Below, in pieces: positions 49,633 to 58,810 of a stretch of DNA of 64,000 nt; within the stretch, counting starts at the first letter, position 1; each line of letters begins with the position of its first letter. The stretch covers positions 2,914,001 to 2,978,000 of the forward strand of contig NZ_CP133990.1 in assembly GCF_031582905.1 (NCBI RefSeq). Direction: 5' to 3'. Both the position numbers and the translations under genes were made by a program. The stretch is from Pengzhenrongella sp031582905 (GTDB lineage Bacteria > Actinomycetota > Actinomycetes > Actinomycetales > Cellulomonadaceae). The notes beneath the pieces were generated by a model that did not search any database, had not been told where the DNA came from, and was given only the letters and a program-made list of their open reading frames with translations.

Positions 49633-51261
49633 TCAGCCCCGCTTCTGCCGGACGATCTGCTCCTGCTCGACCTCGACGGCCTCGTCCGTCACGTCCCCAC
49701 CGACGAGCGGCGAGCCGTCTCCCTTGAGGAAGCCGCGACGGAACTCGTCGACGCCCGCCTCGAGCGCCTGCTCGGTCTCGTCCTCGAGCTTGCCCGAGGT
49801 CGCGATCGTGGTGAGCACCTCGGTGTTGCGGCGCAGGTGGTCGATGAGCTCGGTCTCGAAGCGGCCGACGTCCTCGAGCGGGACGTCATCCAGCTTGCCC
49901 TTGGTGCCGGCCCAGATCGACGCGACCTGGTCCTCGACCGGGAACGGCGAGTACTGCGGCTGCTTGAGCAGCTCCATGAGGCGAGCCCCACGGGTCAGCT
50001 GCGCACGCGACGCGGCGTCGAGGTCCGAGGCGAACATGGCGAACGCCTCGAGCGAGCGGTACTGCGCCAGGTCGAGCTTCAGCGTCCCGGAGACCTTCTT
50101 CATGGCCTTGACCTGGGCCGAGCCACCGACGCGGGACACCGAGATGCCGACGTCGACCGCGGGGCGCTGGTTGGCGTTGAACAGGTCCGACTGGAGGAAG
50201 ATCTGGCCGTCGGTGATCGAGATGACGTTGGTCGGGATGTACGCCGAGACGTCGTTGGCCTTCGTCTCGATCATCGGCAGACCGGTCATCGAGCCCGCGC
50301 CCAGCTCGTCGGAGAGCTTCGCGCAGCGCTCGAGGAGACGGGAGTGCAGGTAGAAGACGTCGCCGGGGTACGCCTCGCGGCCCGGCGGGCGGCGCAGCAG
50401 CAGCGAGACGGCGCGGTAGGCCTCGGCCTGCTTGGACAGGTCGTCGAAGATGATGAGGACGTGCTTGCCCTCGTACATCCACTGCTGGCCGATCGCGGAG
50501 CCGGTGTAGGGCGCGAGGTACTTGAACCCGGCGGGGTCGGACGCGGGCGCCGCGACGATCGTCGTGTACTCCAGCGCGCCGGCCGCCTCGAGGGCGCCGC
50601 GCACGGAGGCGATCGTCGAGCCCTTCTGGCCGATGGCGACGTAGATGCAGCGGACCTGCTTCTTCGGGTCGCCGGTCTCCCAGTTGGCCTTCTGGTTGAT
50701 GATCGTGTCGATCGCGATCGCCGTCTTGCCGGTCTGGCGGTCACCGATGATGAGCTGACGCTGGCCGCGGCCGATCGGGATCATCGCGTCGATGGCCTTG
50801 AGGCCGGTCTGCAGCGGCTCGTGGACGCTCTTGCGCGCCATGACGCCGGGCGCCTGCAGCTCCAGGGCTCGCCGACCGGATGTCGCGATCTCGCCGAGAC
50901 CGTCGATCGCCTCGCCGAGCGGGTCGACGACACGACCCAGGTAGCCGTCACCGACCGGGACGGACAGGACCTCGCCCGTCCGGCGGACCTCCTGGCCCTC
51001 CTCGATCCCGGTGAACTCCCCCAGGACGACGACGCCGATCTGGCGGACGTCGAGGTTCAGCGCGAGGCCGAGCGTGCCGTCCTCGAAGCGCAGCAGCTCG
51101 TTCGCCATCGCTCCCGGCAGGCCCTCGACCTGCGCGATGCCGTCGCCGGCGAGGACGACGCGGCCGACCTCCTCGGCCACCGCGCCCTTCGGCTCGTAGG
51201 ACTTCACGAAGCTGTCGAGGGCAGCCCTGATGTCCTCGGAGCGGATCGTCAGCTCAGCCAT
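49633..51261 (-). CDS. atpA: ATP synthase alpha subunit
   Basis: 542 aa, non-catalytic F1 subunit, intact. Walker A GDRQTGKTAIA, LIIFDDLSKQAEAYR, RPPGREAYPGDVFYLHSRLLER and ISVSRVGGSAQVKAMKK. A C-terminal extension of about 30 residues (GDGSPLVGGDVTDEAVEVEQEQIVRQKRG) goes beyond the E. coli length, resembling the extensions of mycobacterial alpha subunits that restrain ATP hydrolysis; that parallel is inference. Confidence 0.98.
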   Translation of the reverse strand: MAELTIRSEDIRAALDSFVKSYEPKGAVAEEVGRVVLAGDGIAQVEGLPGAMANELLRFEDGTLGLALNLDVRQIGVVVLGEFTGIEEGQEVRRTGEVLSVPVGDGYLGRVVDPLGEAIDGLGEIATSGRRALELQAPGVMARKSVHEPLQTGLKAIDAMIPIGRGQRQLIIGDRQTGKTAIAIDTIINQKANWETGDPKKQVRCIYVAIGQKGSTIASVRGALEAAGALEYTTIVAAPASDPAGFKYLAPYTGSAIGQQWMYEGKHVLIIFDDLSKQAEAYRAVSLLLRRPPGREAYPGDVFYLHSRLLERCAKLSDELGAGSMTGLPMIETKANDVSAYIPTNVISITDGQIFLQSDLFNANQRPAVDVGISVSRVGGSAQVKAMKKVSGTLKLDLAQYRSLEAFAMFASDLDAASRAQLTRGARLMELLKQPQYSPFPVEDQVASIWAGTKGKLDDVPLEDVGRFETELIDHLRRNTEVLTTIATSGKLEDETEQALEAGVDEFRRGFLKGDGSPLVGGDVTDEAVEVEQEQIVRQKRG

Positions 51262-51339
51262 TGCGTTTCTCCTGTCGTGACTGCACCTCGGTGGGTGCGG
51301 TCGTACACGTTCATGATGCGTGAGTGGGGGCGAGCCCGG

Positions 51340-52152
51340 TCAGCCGGCAAGTCGTCGTCGGGCGTCGTCGAGGCGGGTGAGCACCGTCGCGTCGACGACG
51401 TCGGCGCCCACCTGGACCCGCAGGCCGCCCAGCACGGTGGGGTCCACGGACACGTTGATCTGGATGTCGGAGCCGTAGGTCGACGCGAGGATCCCGGCGA
51501 GCCGTTCGCGCTGCGCGGCCGTGAGCTCGGTGCGCGACGTCACCGAGGCGACGATGCGACGCCGACGCGCGGCGGCGAGGTCGCCGACGTGCGTGAGGGT
51601 CGCGACGAACCGGCGCCCGCGCGCCGACACCGCGGCCCGCCGGGCGATGCGCGACGTGCCGTCGGCCGCGCCGCCGCCGAGGATCGCCTCGACGAGGGCC
51701 GCGCGCCGCTCGGGTGCCGCCGCCGGGTCCGCCAGCGCGCGGCGGACCTCACGCTGGTCGACCAGCGCGCGGGTGAGCGCGAACAGCTCCTGCTCGACGC
51801 GGAGCAGGTCACCGGCGGCGTCGGCCGAGGCCAGCACCGCCCAGAACCCGAGCTCCTCGATGCCCTCGGTGAGGTCCTCCTCGTCCGACCACCGCTGCGA
51901 CACGAGGTCGGCGACGACGTCGGCCACCTCGGGTCGGGCGTCGGCGAGCAGGCGGCGGGCCAGGCCCGCCTTCGCCTCACCCTCGACCGACGGGTCGGTC
52001 AGGGTGCGACGCAACGAGCCGGACCCGTCGAGGGCGTCGACCAGGGTGAACATCTGCTCACCGATGGTTGCCGCCTCGGCACCGGCAGCGAGCAGCACCG
52101 GCTCGAACCGGTCCGCGACCCCCTGCAGTGAGACCCGACTCGTCCCGCGCAT
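51340..52152 (-). CDS. atpH: ATP synthase delta subunit
   Basis: 270 aa peripheral stalk subunit linking b to alpha. N-terminal helical domain (VADRFEPVLLAAGAEAATIGEQMFTLVDAL), C-terminal OSCP-like domain (VTSRTELTAAQRERLAGILASTYG, VSVDPTVLGGLRVQVG). Longer than E. coli delta (177) as usual in actinobacteria. The start overlaps the atpF stop (TGATG). Confidence 0.96.
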   Translation of the reverse strand: MRGTSRVSLQGVADRFEPVLLAAGAEAATIGEQMFTLVDALDGSGSLRRTLTDPSVEGEAKAGLARRLLADARPEVADVVADLVSQRWSDEEDLTEGIEELGFWAVLASADAAGDLLRVEQELFALTRALVDQREVRRALADPAAAPERRAALVEAILGGGAADGTSRIARRAAVSARGRRFVATLTHVGDLAAARRRRIVASVTSRTELTAAQRERLAGILASTYGSDIQINVSVDPTVLGGLRVQVGADVVDATVLTRLDDARRRLAG

Positions 52153-52733
52153 CACTTCCCCTTGCCTGCGTCCGCCGTGGTGGTCGCCGCGAGCTCGTCG
52201 AGGAACCGGTCGACGACGCGCGACTGACGCGCCTCGTCCTCCAGGGCCTCGCCGACGATCCGCGACGCGAGCTGCGTGGCCAGCGTGCCGACCTCGGCGC
52301 GCAGCGCGACCGAGGCCTGCTGGCGCTCCGCCTCGATCTGGCGCTGGGCCGTCTCGAGGATGCGGTCCGCCTCCGCCGAGGCCCGCTCGCGGTACTCCGC
52401 GACGATGGCTGAACCCTCGGTGCGCGCCTCCTCGCGGATGCGTGCCGCCTCGGCGCGCGCCGCGGCGAGCTCCTGCTGGTTGCGCGCGAGCGCCTCCTGG
52501 GCCTCCGCCTGCGCCGACTCCGCCTTGGCGATGCCGCCCTCGATCCGCGACGTGCGCTCGTCGAGCACGGCGGTGAACTTCGGCAGCACGACCTTGTAGA
52601 ACAGGATCGCGATCGGGATGACGACGACAGCCGACCAGAGGATGTCGTAGACCGCGGGGATGAAGAGGTCGATCCCCTCGTACTCCGGGGTGCTCTCCGC
52701 AGCGACGAGCGCCGCGGCGGTCGAGGCGTGCAT
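52152..52733 (-). CDS. atpF: ATP synthase b subunit
   Basis: 193 aa peripheral stalk. N-terminal membrane helix (AVYDILWSAVVVIPIAILFYKVVLPKF) followed by a long charged coiled coil rich in Ala, Glu and Arg. The stop overlaps atpH and the start overlaps the atpE stop, both by TGATG. Confidence 0.96.
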   Translation of the reverse strand: MHASTAAALVAAESTPEYEGIDLFIPAVYDILWSAVVVIPIAILFYKVVLPKFTAVLDERTSRIEGGIAKAESAQAEAQEALARNQQELAAARAEAARIREEARTEGSAIVAEYRERASAEADRILETAQRQIEAERQQASVALRAEVGTLATQLASRIVGEALEDEARQSRVVDRFLDELAATTTADAGKGK

Positions 52734-52963
52734 CAGAACAGGAAGCCGGCGATGAGACCGAGCAGCGCGAGCACCTCGACGAACGCCACACCGATGAACA
52801 TCGTGGTGCGCAGCTGGCCGGCGACCTCAGGCTGGCGCGAGATGCCCTCGACGGTCTTGCCGATGAGGATGCCGAGGCCGATGCCCGGGCCGAGCGTGGC
52901 GAGGCCGTAGCCGATCGTCGCCACGTCTCCCGTGACCTCGGCCAGGATGGTTGCGTCCGCCAT
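52733..52963 (-). CDS. atpE: ATP synthase c subunit
   Basis: 76 aa rotor-ring subunit. Two helices: GDVATIGYGLATLGPGIGLGILIGK and TTMFIGVAFVEVLALLGLIAGFLF, joined by the polar loop EGISRQPE. The proton-carrying carboxylate is Glu in AFVEVLALL. No sodium-binding signature was noticed. ATG 52961-52963 with AAGGAACC-type upstream sequence. Confidence 0.97.
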   Translation of the reverse strand: MADATILAEVTGDVATIGYGLATLGPGIGLGILIGKTVEGISRQPEVAGQLRTTMFIGVAFVEVLALLGLIAGFLF

Positions 52964-53043
52964 GAGGGTTCCTTCCGTTGGGGCGCCCGGTCGTACCGGG
53001 CAGGTTGAACAGCTGGGGGTCGTGTCAGCGCCGGGGCGCCGGG

Positions 53044-53850
53044 TCAGTGCGCCTCGGTGGAGAGGCTGATGTAGACCGCCGCGAGCAGCGCGAAGATGTA
53101 CGCCTGCAGGGCCGCGACGAGGAGCTCGAAGAGCGTGAACGCGAGGCCGGCCGCGAGGGACAGCGCGCCGACGGCCTTGAGAGCACCGGTCGCCTCGAAG
53201 AAGAAGAAGTGCGTGGCCGCGAAGCACAGCACGAGGAGCAGGTGCCCGGCGATCATGTTGGCCGTGAGTCGCAGCGCCAGCGTGGCCGGCCGGATCACGA
53301 AGACCTGCAGGACCTCGATCGGCGTGATGAGGACGTAGAGGAGCTTGGGGACCCCGGGCGGGAACAGGTTCGACTTGAGGAACCCGCCCACGCCGTGGTG
53401 CGCCTTCACGCCGGCCCCGAGGTACATGACGTACACCCACAGGGCCAGCAGCACCGGCAGCCCGATGAGGGACGTCCCCGCGATGTTGAGGAACGGAATG
53501 ATGCCCGTGACGTTGAACGCGAGGATCGCGAAGAAGATCGTGGTCAGCATCGGCAGGTACTTGCGCGCGTTCTCGCCCAGGATCTCCCGGGCGATGTTCA
53601 CGCGGACGAAGTCCAGCGCGATCTCCGCCACGCCCTGGCCACGGCCCGGGACGAGCGTCGCGCGGCGTGCGGCCAGCCAGAACAGCAGGCACAGCGCGAG
53701 GGCCGCGACCACCCGGACCAGCATGATCCGGTTGAACTCGAAGGCGGTCCCCCCGAACGCGATGGCGGTGGGGAAGAACTCTCCGATGGTGGGGGCGTGG
53801 AAGCCGCCGCCCTCCTCATGACCCGCGGCGGCGAGCAGTCGTGTCGTCAC
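53044..53850 (-). CDS. atpB: ATP synthase a subunit
   Basis: 268 aa membrane subunit forming the proton half-channels. Five to six helices; the essential Arg is in LALRLTANMIAGH, with EVLQVFVIRPATLAL before it and a C-terminal FTLFELLVAALQAYIFALLAAVYI. GTG 53848-53850 (first codon) is used as the start; a further GTG lies one codon upstream. First gene of atpBEFHAGDC. Confidence 0.96.
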   Translation of the reverse strand: MTTRLLAAAGHEEGGGFHAPTIGEFFPTAIAFGGTAFEFNRIMLVRVVAALALCLLFWLAARRATLVPGRGQGVAEIALDFVRVNIAREILGENARKYLPMLTTIFFAILAFNVTGIIPFLNIAGTSLIGLPVLLALWVYVMYLGAGVKAHHGVGGFLKSNLFPPGVPKLLYVLITPIEVLQVFVIRPATLALRLTANMIAGHLLLVLCFAATHFFFFEATGALKAVGALSLAAGLAFTLFELLVAALQAYIFALLAAVYISLSTEAH

Positions 53851-54049
53851 AACGGTGTTCAGGACGAGCTCCCCGTGGTCGTACGCCGAAGGCGCGCGCT
53901 CGGACGAGCGTGCGTCACGTCGGACAGGCCGGATTGGATCGGGTGAAGCCTAACGTATGCGGGACGGCGATCCGCGCAGCGGGGCCGCCGCCGGCGCCCT
54001 GCGCGGGCGTCACGGCCCGGCGCCGCGGGCCGCACCCGCGGCGGGACGC

Positions 54050-54514
54050 TCAGGCGGGCGAGCCCGACCCGGGATCGGTGTACGGCACGCGCCCGCCCCG
54101 CACCGCGCGGTAGTCCAGGAGCGCCGAGCCGATCACGCCCACCAGGAGCACGACGGCGAGCGCGACGCGGTCGTAGAACGTCTGGCCGCGCAGCAGTGCG
54201 AGCGCAGCGACCAGGACGATCATCTTGCCCAGCCACGACCCCAGGACGACGGCGGCGGTCGTCTGGGGGGCGGCACCTGCGGTCGCGAGCATCGACACGA
54301 CCGTCGTCCCGGAGAACACGAGCGTGAGCGCGACGCCGAGGAGCGCACCCCACAGGCCGGGGGCACCGGCGAGGAGGTATCCCAGTCCCCCACCGACCAC
54401 GGTCAGCACGGCCAGCAGCACGAGCATGTCGCGCAGGGCGGTCCGGAACACCGCTCGCGCGGCGTCCTGCTGCACCCCGTCGGCGTCCGGCGGGGTGGCG
54501 TCGGGCGAGGTCAT
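54050..54514 (-). CDS. AtpI-like small membrane protein
   Basis: 154 aa with four hydrophobic segments (MLVLLAVLTVVGGGLGYLLAG, WGALLGVALTLVFSGTTVVSML, TAAVVLGSWLGKMIVLVAALALL, RVALAVVLLVGVIGSALLDY). Position between the WecA-type gene and atpB and the topology match AtpI, an assembly factor for the c-ring in other bacteria. Sequence divergence keeps this tentative. ATG overlaps the wecA stop (ATGA). A 199-nt gap to atpB follows, so atpB may have its own promoter; none is convincing. Confidence 0.75.
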   Translation of the reverse strand: MTSPDATPPDADGVQQDAARAVFRTALRDMLVLLAVLTVVGGGLGYLLAGAPGLWGALLGVALTLVFSGTTVVSMLATAGAAPQTTAAVVLGSWLGKMIVLVAALALLRGQTFYDRVALAVVLLVGVIGSALLDYRAVRGGRVPYTDPGSGSPA

Positions 54515-55680
54515 GGGTGGATCCCTTCGTGGTGGCCGACCGGACGGCCGGTGCCGGGGCTGATCGGTCCGTCGAGCTCGTCACCGGGACGGCGGCGGCC
54601 GCGCAGCGGCCCGAGCGTGAGCAGGGCGGCGACGAACGTCGCGGCGCCGAGGACGACGAGCACGGTGGTCGTGGAGAGCAGGACGAGCGCGGCGGCACCG
54701 AAGGCGAACACCGCCGTCCACAGGTACATGATGGCGACCGCGCGACGGTGGGAGTGCCCCAGCTGGAGCAGCCGGTGGTGCAGGTGGAGGCGGTCGGGGT
54801 GGAACGGGGAGCGTCCGGCGCCGATCCGGCGGACCACCGCGAGCGCCATGTCGAGCAGTGGCAGCAGGAGCACCGCGATGGGCAGCAGGATCGGCAGGAT
54901 CGCGGGCACGGCCTGCCGGCCGGTGTCCATCCCGAGGTCGAGCTGGCCGGTCACCACGATCGCCGCGCTGGCGATGACGAGGCCGATGAGCATCGAGCCC
55001 GAGTCCCCCATGAAGATCCGCGCCGGGAAGAAGTTGTGCGGGAGGAAGCCGATGCACGCCCCGACGAGCGCGGCCACCACGACCGTGGCGATGTTGGACA
55101 CGTCGGTGGGGCTCGCCTCGCGGGACAGCAGGTAGGTGTAGACGAAGAAGCCCGTGCCGCCGATCGCGATCATGCCGGCAGCGAGCCCGTCGAGGCCGTC
55201 GACGAAGTTCACCGCGTTCATCGCGACGACCACCGCGAGCACCGTGACGAACAGGGAGAACCCGGACGACCCGATGAAGAGGCCGACCCCGAACGGGAAC
55301 TGGTAGAGCTGCACCCCCTGGAAGGCGAGGAAGACGCCGGCCAGGGACTGCCCCGCGAGCTTCGTCATCCAGTCCAGGTCCCAGATGTCGTCGGCCACCC
55401 CGAGCAGGCACACCATGGCCGCGGCTCCGACGATCCCCCAGGCCTGACCGGTGTCCTCGAACACCCCGCGCAGGAACGGGATCTGGCTCGCCACGGCCAT
55501 GGCGACCGCGAGCCCGCCGAGCATCGCCAGCCCGCCGAGCCGTGGGGTGGGGACCGCGTGCACGTCCCGGTCCCGCAGCGCGGTGATCGCCCCGGTGCGC
55601 AGGGCCACCCACCGCGCGACCGGGGTCAGCAGGTAGGTGACCGCCGCGGCGACGAGCAGGACGAGCAGGTAGACCCTCAC
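54511..55680 (-). CDS. wecA: WecA/TagO-type undecaprenyl-phosphate glycosyl-1-phosphate transferase
   Basis: 389 aa polytopic membrane enzyme that starts a wall polysaccharide by transferring a GlcNAc-1-P-type group to undecaprenyl (or decaprenyl) phosphate. Catalytic motifs: LGVADDIWDLDW, NAVNFVDGLDGLAAG, FFPARIFMGDSGSM and HPDRLHLHHRLLQLGHSHRRA. GTG 55678-55680 overlaps the Sua5 stop. Corresponds to wecA/rfe, conserved before atp in actinobacteria. Confidence 0.94.
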   Translation of the reverse strand: MRVYLLVLLVAAAVTYLLTPVARWVALRTGAITALRDRDVHAVPTPRLGGLAMLGGLAVAMAVASQIPFLRGVFEDTGQAWGIVGAAAMVCLLGVADDIWDLDWMTKLAGQSLAGVFLAFQGVQLYQFPFGVGLFIGSSGFSLFVTVLAVVVAMNAVNFVDGLDGLAAGMIAIGGTGFFVYTYLLSREASPTDVSNIATVVVAALVGACIGFLPHNFFPARIFMGDSGSMLIGLVIASAAIVVTGQLDLGMDTGRQAVPAILPILLPIAVLLLPLLDMALAVVRRIGAGRSPFHPDRLHLHHRLLQLGHSHRRAVAIMYLWTAVFAFGAAALVLLSTTTVLVVLGAATFVAALLTLGPLRGRRRPGDELDGPISPGTGRPVGHHEGIHP

Positions 55681-56347
55681 CCGGCGTCCTGCCGCCCGTC
55701 GGCCGCGACGACGGGCGTGACGGCGCGCAGCGCGTCGAGGGAGACAGCGCCGGCACGCACGAGGCGCAGCTCCGCCCCGGTCGCGTCGACGATCGTCGAC
55801 GCGACGCCGCCCGGGACGGGGCCGGCGTCGAGGTACACCTGCACGCTGGTGCCGAGGTCCGCCGCGGCCGCGGGCGCGGTCGTCGCTGCCGGGCGGCCGG
55901 TGAGGTTCGCGCTGGAGACCGCGAGCGGACCCGTGCGCTGCAGCAGCGCGAGCGCGGTCGGGTGGTCGGGCATGCGCAGCGCGACCGTCCCGTGCGCGTC
56001 CCCCAGGTCCCAGGCCAGCGACGGCTGGGACCGCAGGATGACCGTGAGGCCACCGGGCCAGAACGCGGCGACGAGTGCCCGGACGGCGTCGGGCACGTCG
56101 GTCGCGAGCCCGTCGAGGGTCTGCACCGCCGGCACGAGCACGGGGGCGGCGACTGACGACCGCGGCCCTTGGCGGCGAGGAGCGCGGCCACCGCGGGCGG
56201 GGTGAACGCGTCGGCCCCGATGCCGTAGACCGTGTCGGTCGGCAGGACGACGAGCCCGCCGCGCGACACGACGTGGACGGCCTCGTCGAGGGCGGGACCC
56301 CAGGTCGCGGGGTCGTGGGCGTCGCGGAGTCGGTCGAGCGCGGTCAC
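55677..56347 (-). CDS. Sua5/YrdC threonylcarbamoyl-AMP synthase, one frameshift
   Basis: Makes threonylcarbamoyl-AMP for the t6A modification of ANN-decoding tRNAs. About 223 aa after repair. LPTDTVYGIGADAFTPPAVAALLAAKGRG, then PVLVPAVQTLDGLATDVP, SSANLTGRPAATT and the closing STIVDATGAELRLVRAGAV. The break is at the G run 56142-56146 (one base). GTG 56345-56347 overlaps the prmC stop (GTGA). Confidence 0.94.
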
Positions 56348-57245
56348 GACGGCGAGTGTTTCACGTCGTCGTCGGCGTCCGGCGTGCCCGCGCGCCGGGC
56401 GACGACCATCCGGGGACGGCCGGTGAGGTCGTCCCTCGTCACGGCCGGGGTGAAGTCCCCGCTCGCGTCGACCATCGCGCGGGCCGCGGCAGCCTGCACC
56501 TCCGCGTGCTCGACGACGAGCACGCCGCCGGCGCGCAGCAGCCGCGCGGCGGCCCGCACGACCCCGCGGGGACCTCGAGCCCGTCCGGCCCGAGACCGTA
56601 GAGGGCGACCGCGGGGTCGTGGTCGGCGACCTCGGGGTCGACCGGCACAGCACCCGGCGGGACGTACGGCGGGTTGCTCACGACGACGTCGACCGTGCCG
56701 TCGAGGTCGGTCAGCGCGGTGCGCGCGTCCCCGCGGTGCAGGACGACGCCGCTGCCGGCGACGTTGCGCGCCGCCCACGCGTGGGCCACCGCGTCGAGCT
56801 CGACCGCGTGCACCTGCGCGCCGGGCACCTCGGCGGCCACGGCGAGCGCGATGGCGCCCGACCCGGTGCACAGGTCGACGACGAGCGCGGCGCCCCGGCG
56901 GGCGACGGCGTCGTGGGCGGCGTCGATCGCGACCTGCGCGACCGCCTCGGTCTCGGGGCGGGGGACGAAGACGCCCGGACCGACCGCGAGGTCGAGCCCG
57001 CGGAACGGGGCGGTGCCCACGAGGTGCTGCAGAGGCACGCGCTGTGCGCGGCGCGCCACGAGGTCACCCAGGCCGGCTGGCGCCGGCCGCCCGAGGACGA
57101 CCGCGACCCCGAGCTCACCCCGGGTGACTCCGAGCAGGTGCGCGGCGAGGAGCTCCGCGTCGACGCGCGGTGACCCGACGCCGGCCGCGGCGAGCACGCG
57201 CTCCGCGTCACGCAGGGCCGGGCCGAGCAGGAGCTCCGCGCTCAC
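56344..57245 (-). CDS. prmC: Release factor glutamine methyltransferase PrmC/HemK, one frameshift
   Basis: Methylates the GGQ glutamine of release factors, using SAM. About 300 aa after repair. N-terminal helical domain (RVDAELLAAHLLGVTRGEL), VFVPRPETEAV, VVDLCTGSGAIALAVA and the catalytic NPPY in VVSNPPYVPPGA; C-terminal VVEHAEVQAAAARAM. The break is at the G run 56568-56571 (one base). Adjacent to prfA, its substrate gene. Confidence 0.95.
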
Positions 57246-58329
57246 GCGCCGGCCGCGGCGAGCCGTGCGGCCTCGTCGGCCTCGATCGCCGAGCGCACGA
57301 CCGCGTCCAGGTCGCCGTCGAGCACGGTGTCGAGGTTGTACGCCTTGTAGCCGGTGCGGTGGTCCGCGATGCGGTTCTCGGGATAGTTGTACGTCCGGAT
57401 CCGCTCCGAGCGGTCGACGGTGCGCACCTGCGACCGGCGCGCCTCGGACGCCGCGGCCGACGCCGCCTCGGCCTGGGCCGCGAGCAGCCGCGCCCGCAGC
57501 ACGCGCATGGCCTGCTCGCGGTTCTGCAGCTGGCTCTTCTCGTTCTGCATCGACACGACGATCCCGGTCGGCACGTGCGTGATGCGCACGGCGGAGTCCG
57601 TCGTGTTGACCGACTGCCCCCCGGCCCGGACGACCGGTAGACGTCGATCCGCAGGTCGCTGGGGTCGATGGCGACCTCGCCGGGGTCGTCCACCTCGGGG
57701 AAGACCATCACCCCGGCGGCCGAGGTGTGGATGCGGCCCTGGGACTCGGTGACCGGCACGCGCTGGACGCGGTGCACCCCGCCCTCGTACTTCAGGCTGG
57801 CCCACACACCGTCGGCGGCGTCGGTCAGGCTGCCGCGGACCTTGATCGCGACCTGGACGTCCTTGTAGCCGCCGAGGTCCGACTCCGTGGCGGCGATCAG
57901 TTCGGTCCGCCAGCCGCGACGCTCGGCGTACCGCAGGTACATCCGCAGCAGGTCGCCGGCGAACAGCGCGGACTCCTCGCCGCCCTCCCCCGCCTTGATC
58001 TCGAGGATGACGTCGCGGGCGTCGTCGGGGTCGCGCGGGATGAGGACGCGGCGCAGCCGCTCGGCGGCGACCTCCGCCTCCTGCCGCAGCGCGGGCAGCT
58101 CCGCGGTGTAGGCGTCGTCGAGCTCGGCGATCTCGGTGGCGTCGGCGAGGTCGGTGGTCGCCTGCTCCCACCCGCGGTAGGCGCCGACGACCTGGTTGAG
58201 CTCGGCGTACCGGCGCCCGAGCAGGCGGGCCCGGCCGGCGTCGGCGTGCACGGACGGGTCGGCGAGCTGCTGCTCGATGTCGGCGTGCTCGGCGAGCAAC
58301 GGCTCGACGGAGGCGAAGGCCTCGCTCAT
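57242..58329 (-). CDS. prfA: Peptide chain release factor 1, one frameshift at the GGQ loop
   Basis: Recognises UAA and UAG and triggers peptide release. About 362 aa after repair. GEGGEESALFAGDLLRMY, KVRGSLTDAADGVW, GVHRVQRVPVTESQGRIHTS and [29 protein letters not shown], with the C-terminal RIRTYNYPENRIADHRTGYK. The break is in the six-base C run 57617-57622, exactly where GGQ is encoded; restoring one base gives GPGGQSVN. An organism could not survive with this loss, so it is the clearest sign of sequencing error. Start ATG 58327-58329. Confidence 0.97.
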
Positions 58330-58471
58330 GGGTGACCCTTCAGGCGCTCTCGGTGCGGCGGCGTCGTCCGGCGCACCGGAGTGGGCACGGACACGTGGGC
58401 AGAGACACGAACGCCGGTGGCCACCGCGCCGCCATGGAGGGCGACTGCGGGGACCACCGGCGTCGGGGGCC

Positions 58472-58699
58472 TTACTCGGCTGCGGGCGCCGCGGCCTTCT
58501 TGCCGTAGCGAGCCTCGAAGCGAGCCACGCGGCCACCGGTGTCGAGGATCTTCTGCTTGCCCGTGTAGAACGGGTGGCAGGCGCTGCACACGTCAGCGCG
58601 GATCTCGCCGGACGTCTGGGTCGAGCGCGTGGTGAACGTGTTCCCGCAGGTGCAGGTCACGGTCGTCTCCACGTAGGACGGGTGGATGTCCTTCTTCAC
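58472..58699 (-). CDS. rpmE: 50S ribosomal protein L31 (zinc-binding form)
   Basis: 75 aa. GTG 58697-58699 (VKKDIHPSYVETTVTC) with GGAGA upstream. The zinc site is CTCGNTF and CSACHPFYTGKQK, so this is the C+ paralogue; a C- form induced under zinc limitation may exist elsewhere. It lies between rho and prfA as usual. Confidence 0.96.
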   Translation of the reverse strand: MKKDIHPSYVETTVTCTCGNTFTTRSTQTSGEIRADVCSACHPFYTGKQKILDTGGRVARFEARYGKKAAAPAAE

Positions 58700-58810
58700 G
58701 ATGTGTCTCCTTGGGGTTCGTCCCCGGGTCGCGGGCACGGCGTGCTCCACGTGAACCGGTGACCGGCCGAACAGTGTGCCAGAACGCTGGGTCCCGGCGA
58801 AATCATCCCG

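Noticed and set aside
49198..52131. 977-codon plus-strand frame antisense to atpA and neighbours
   Set aside because: Same antisense shadow effect; no motif, start context or family resemblance.
53851..54049. atp operon promoter
   Set aside because: TACGTT-like -10 sequence is visible around 53950, but no -35 at proper spacing; not strong enough to list.
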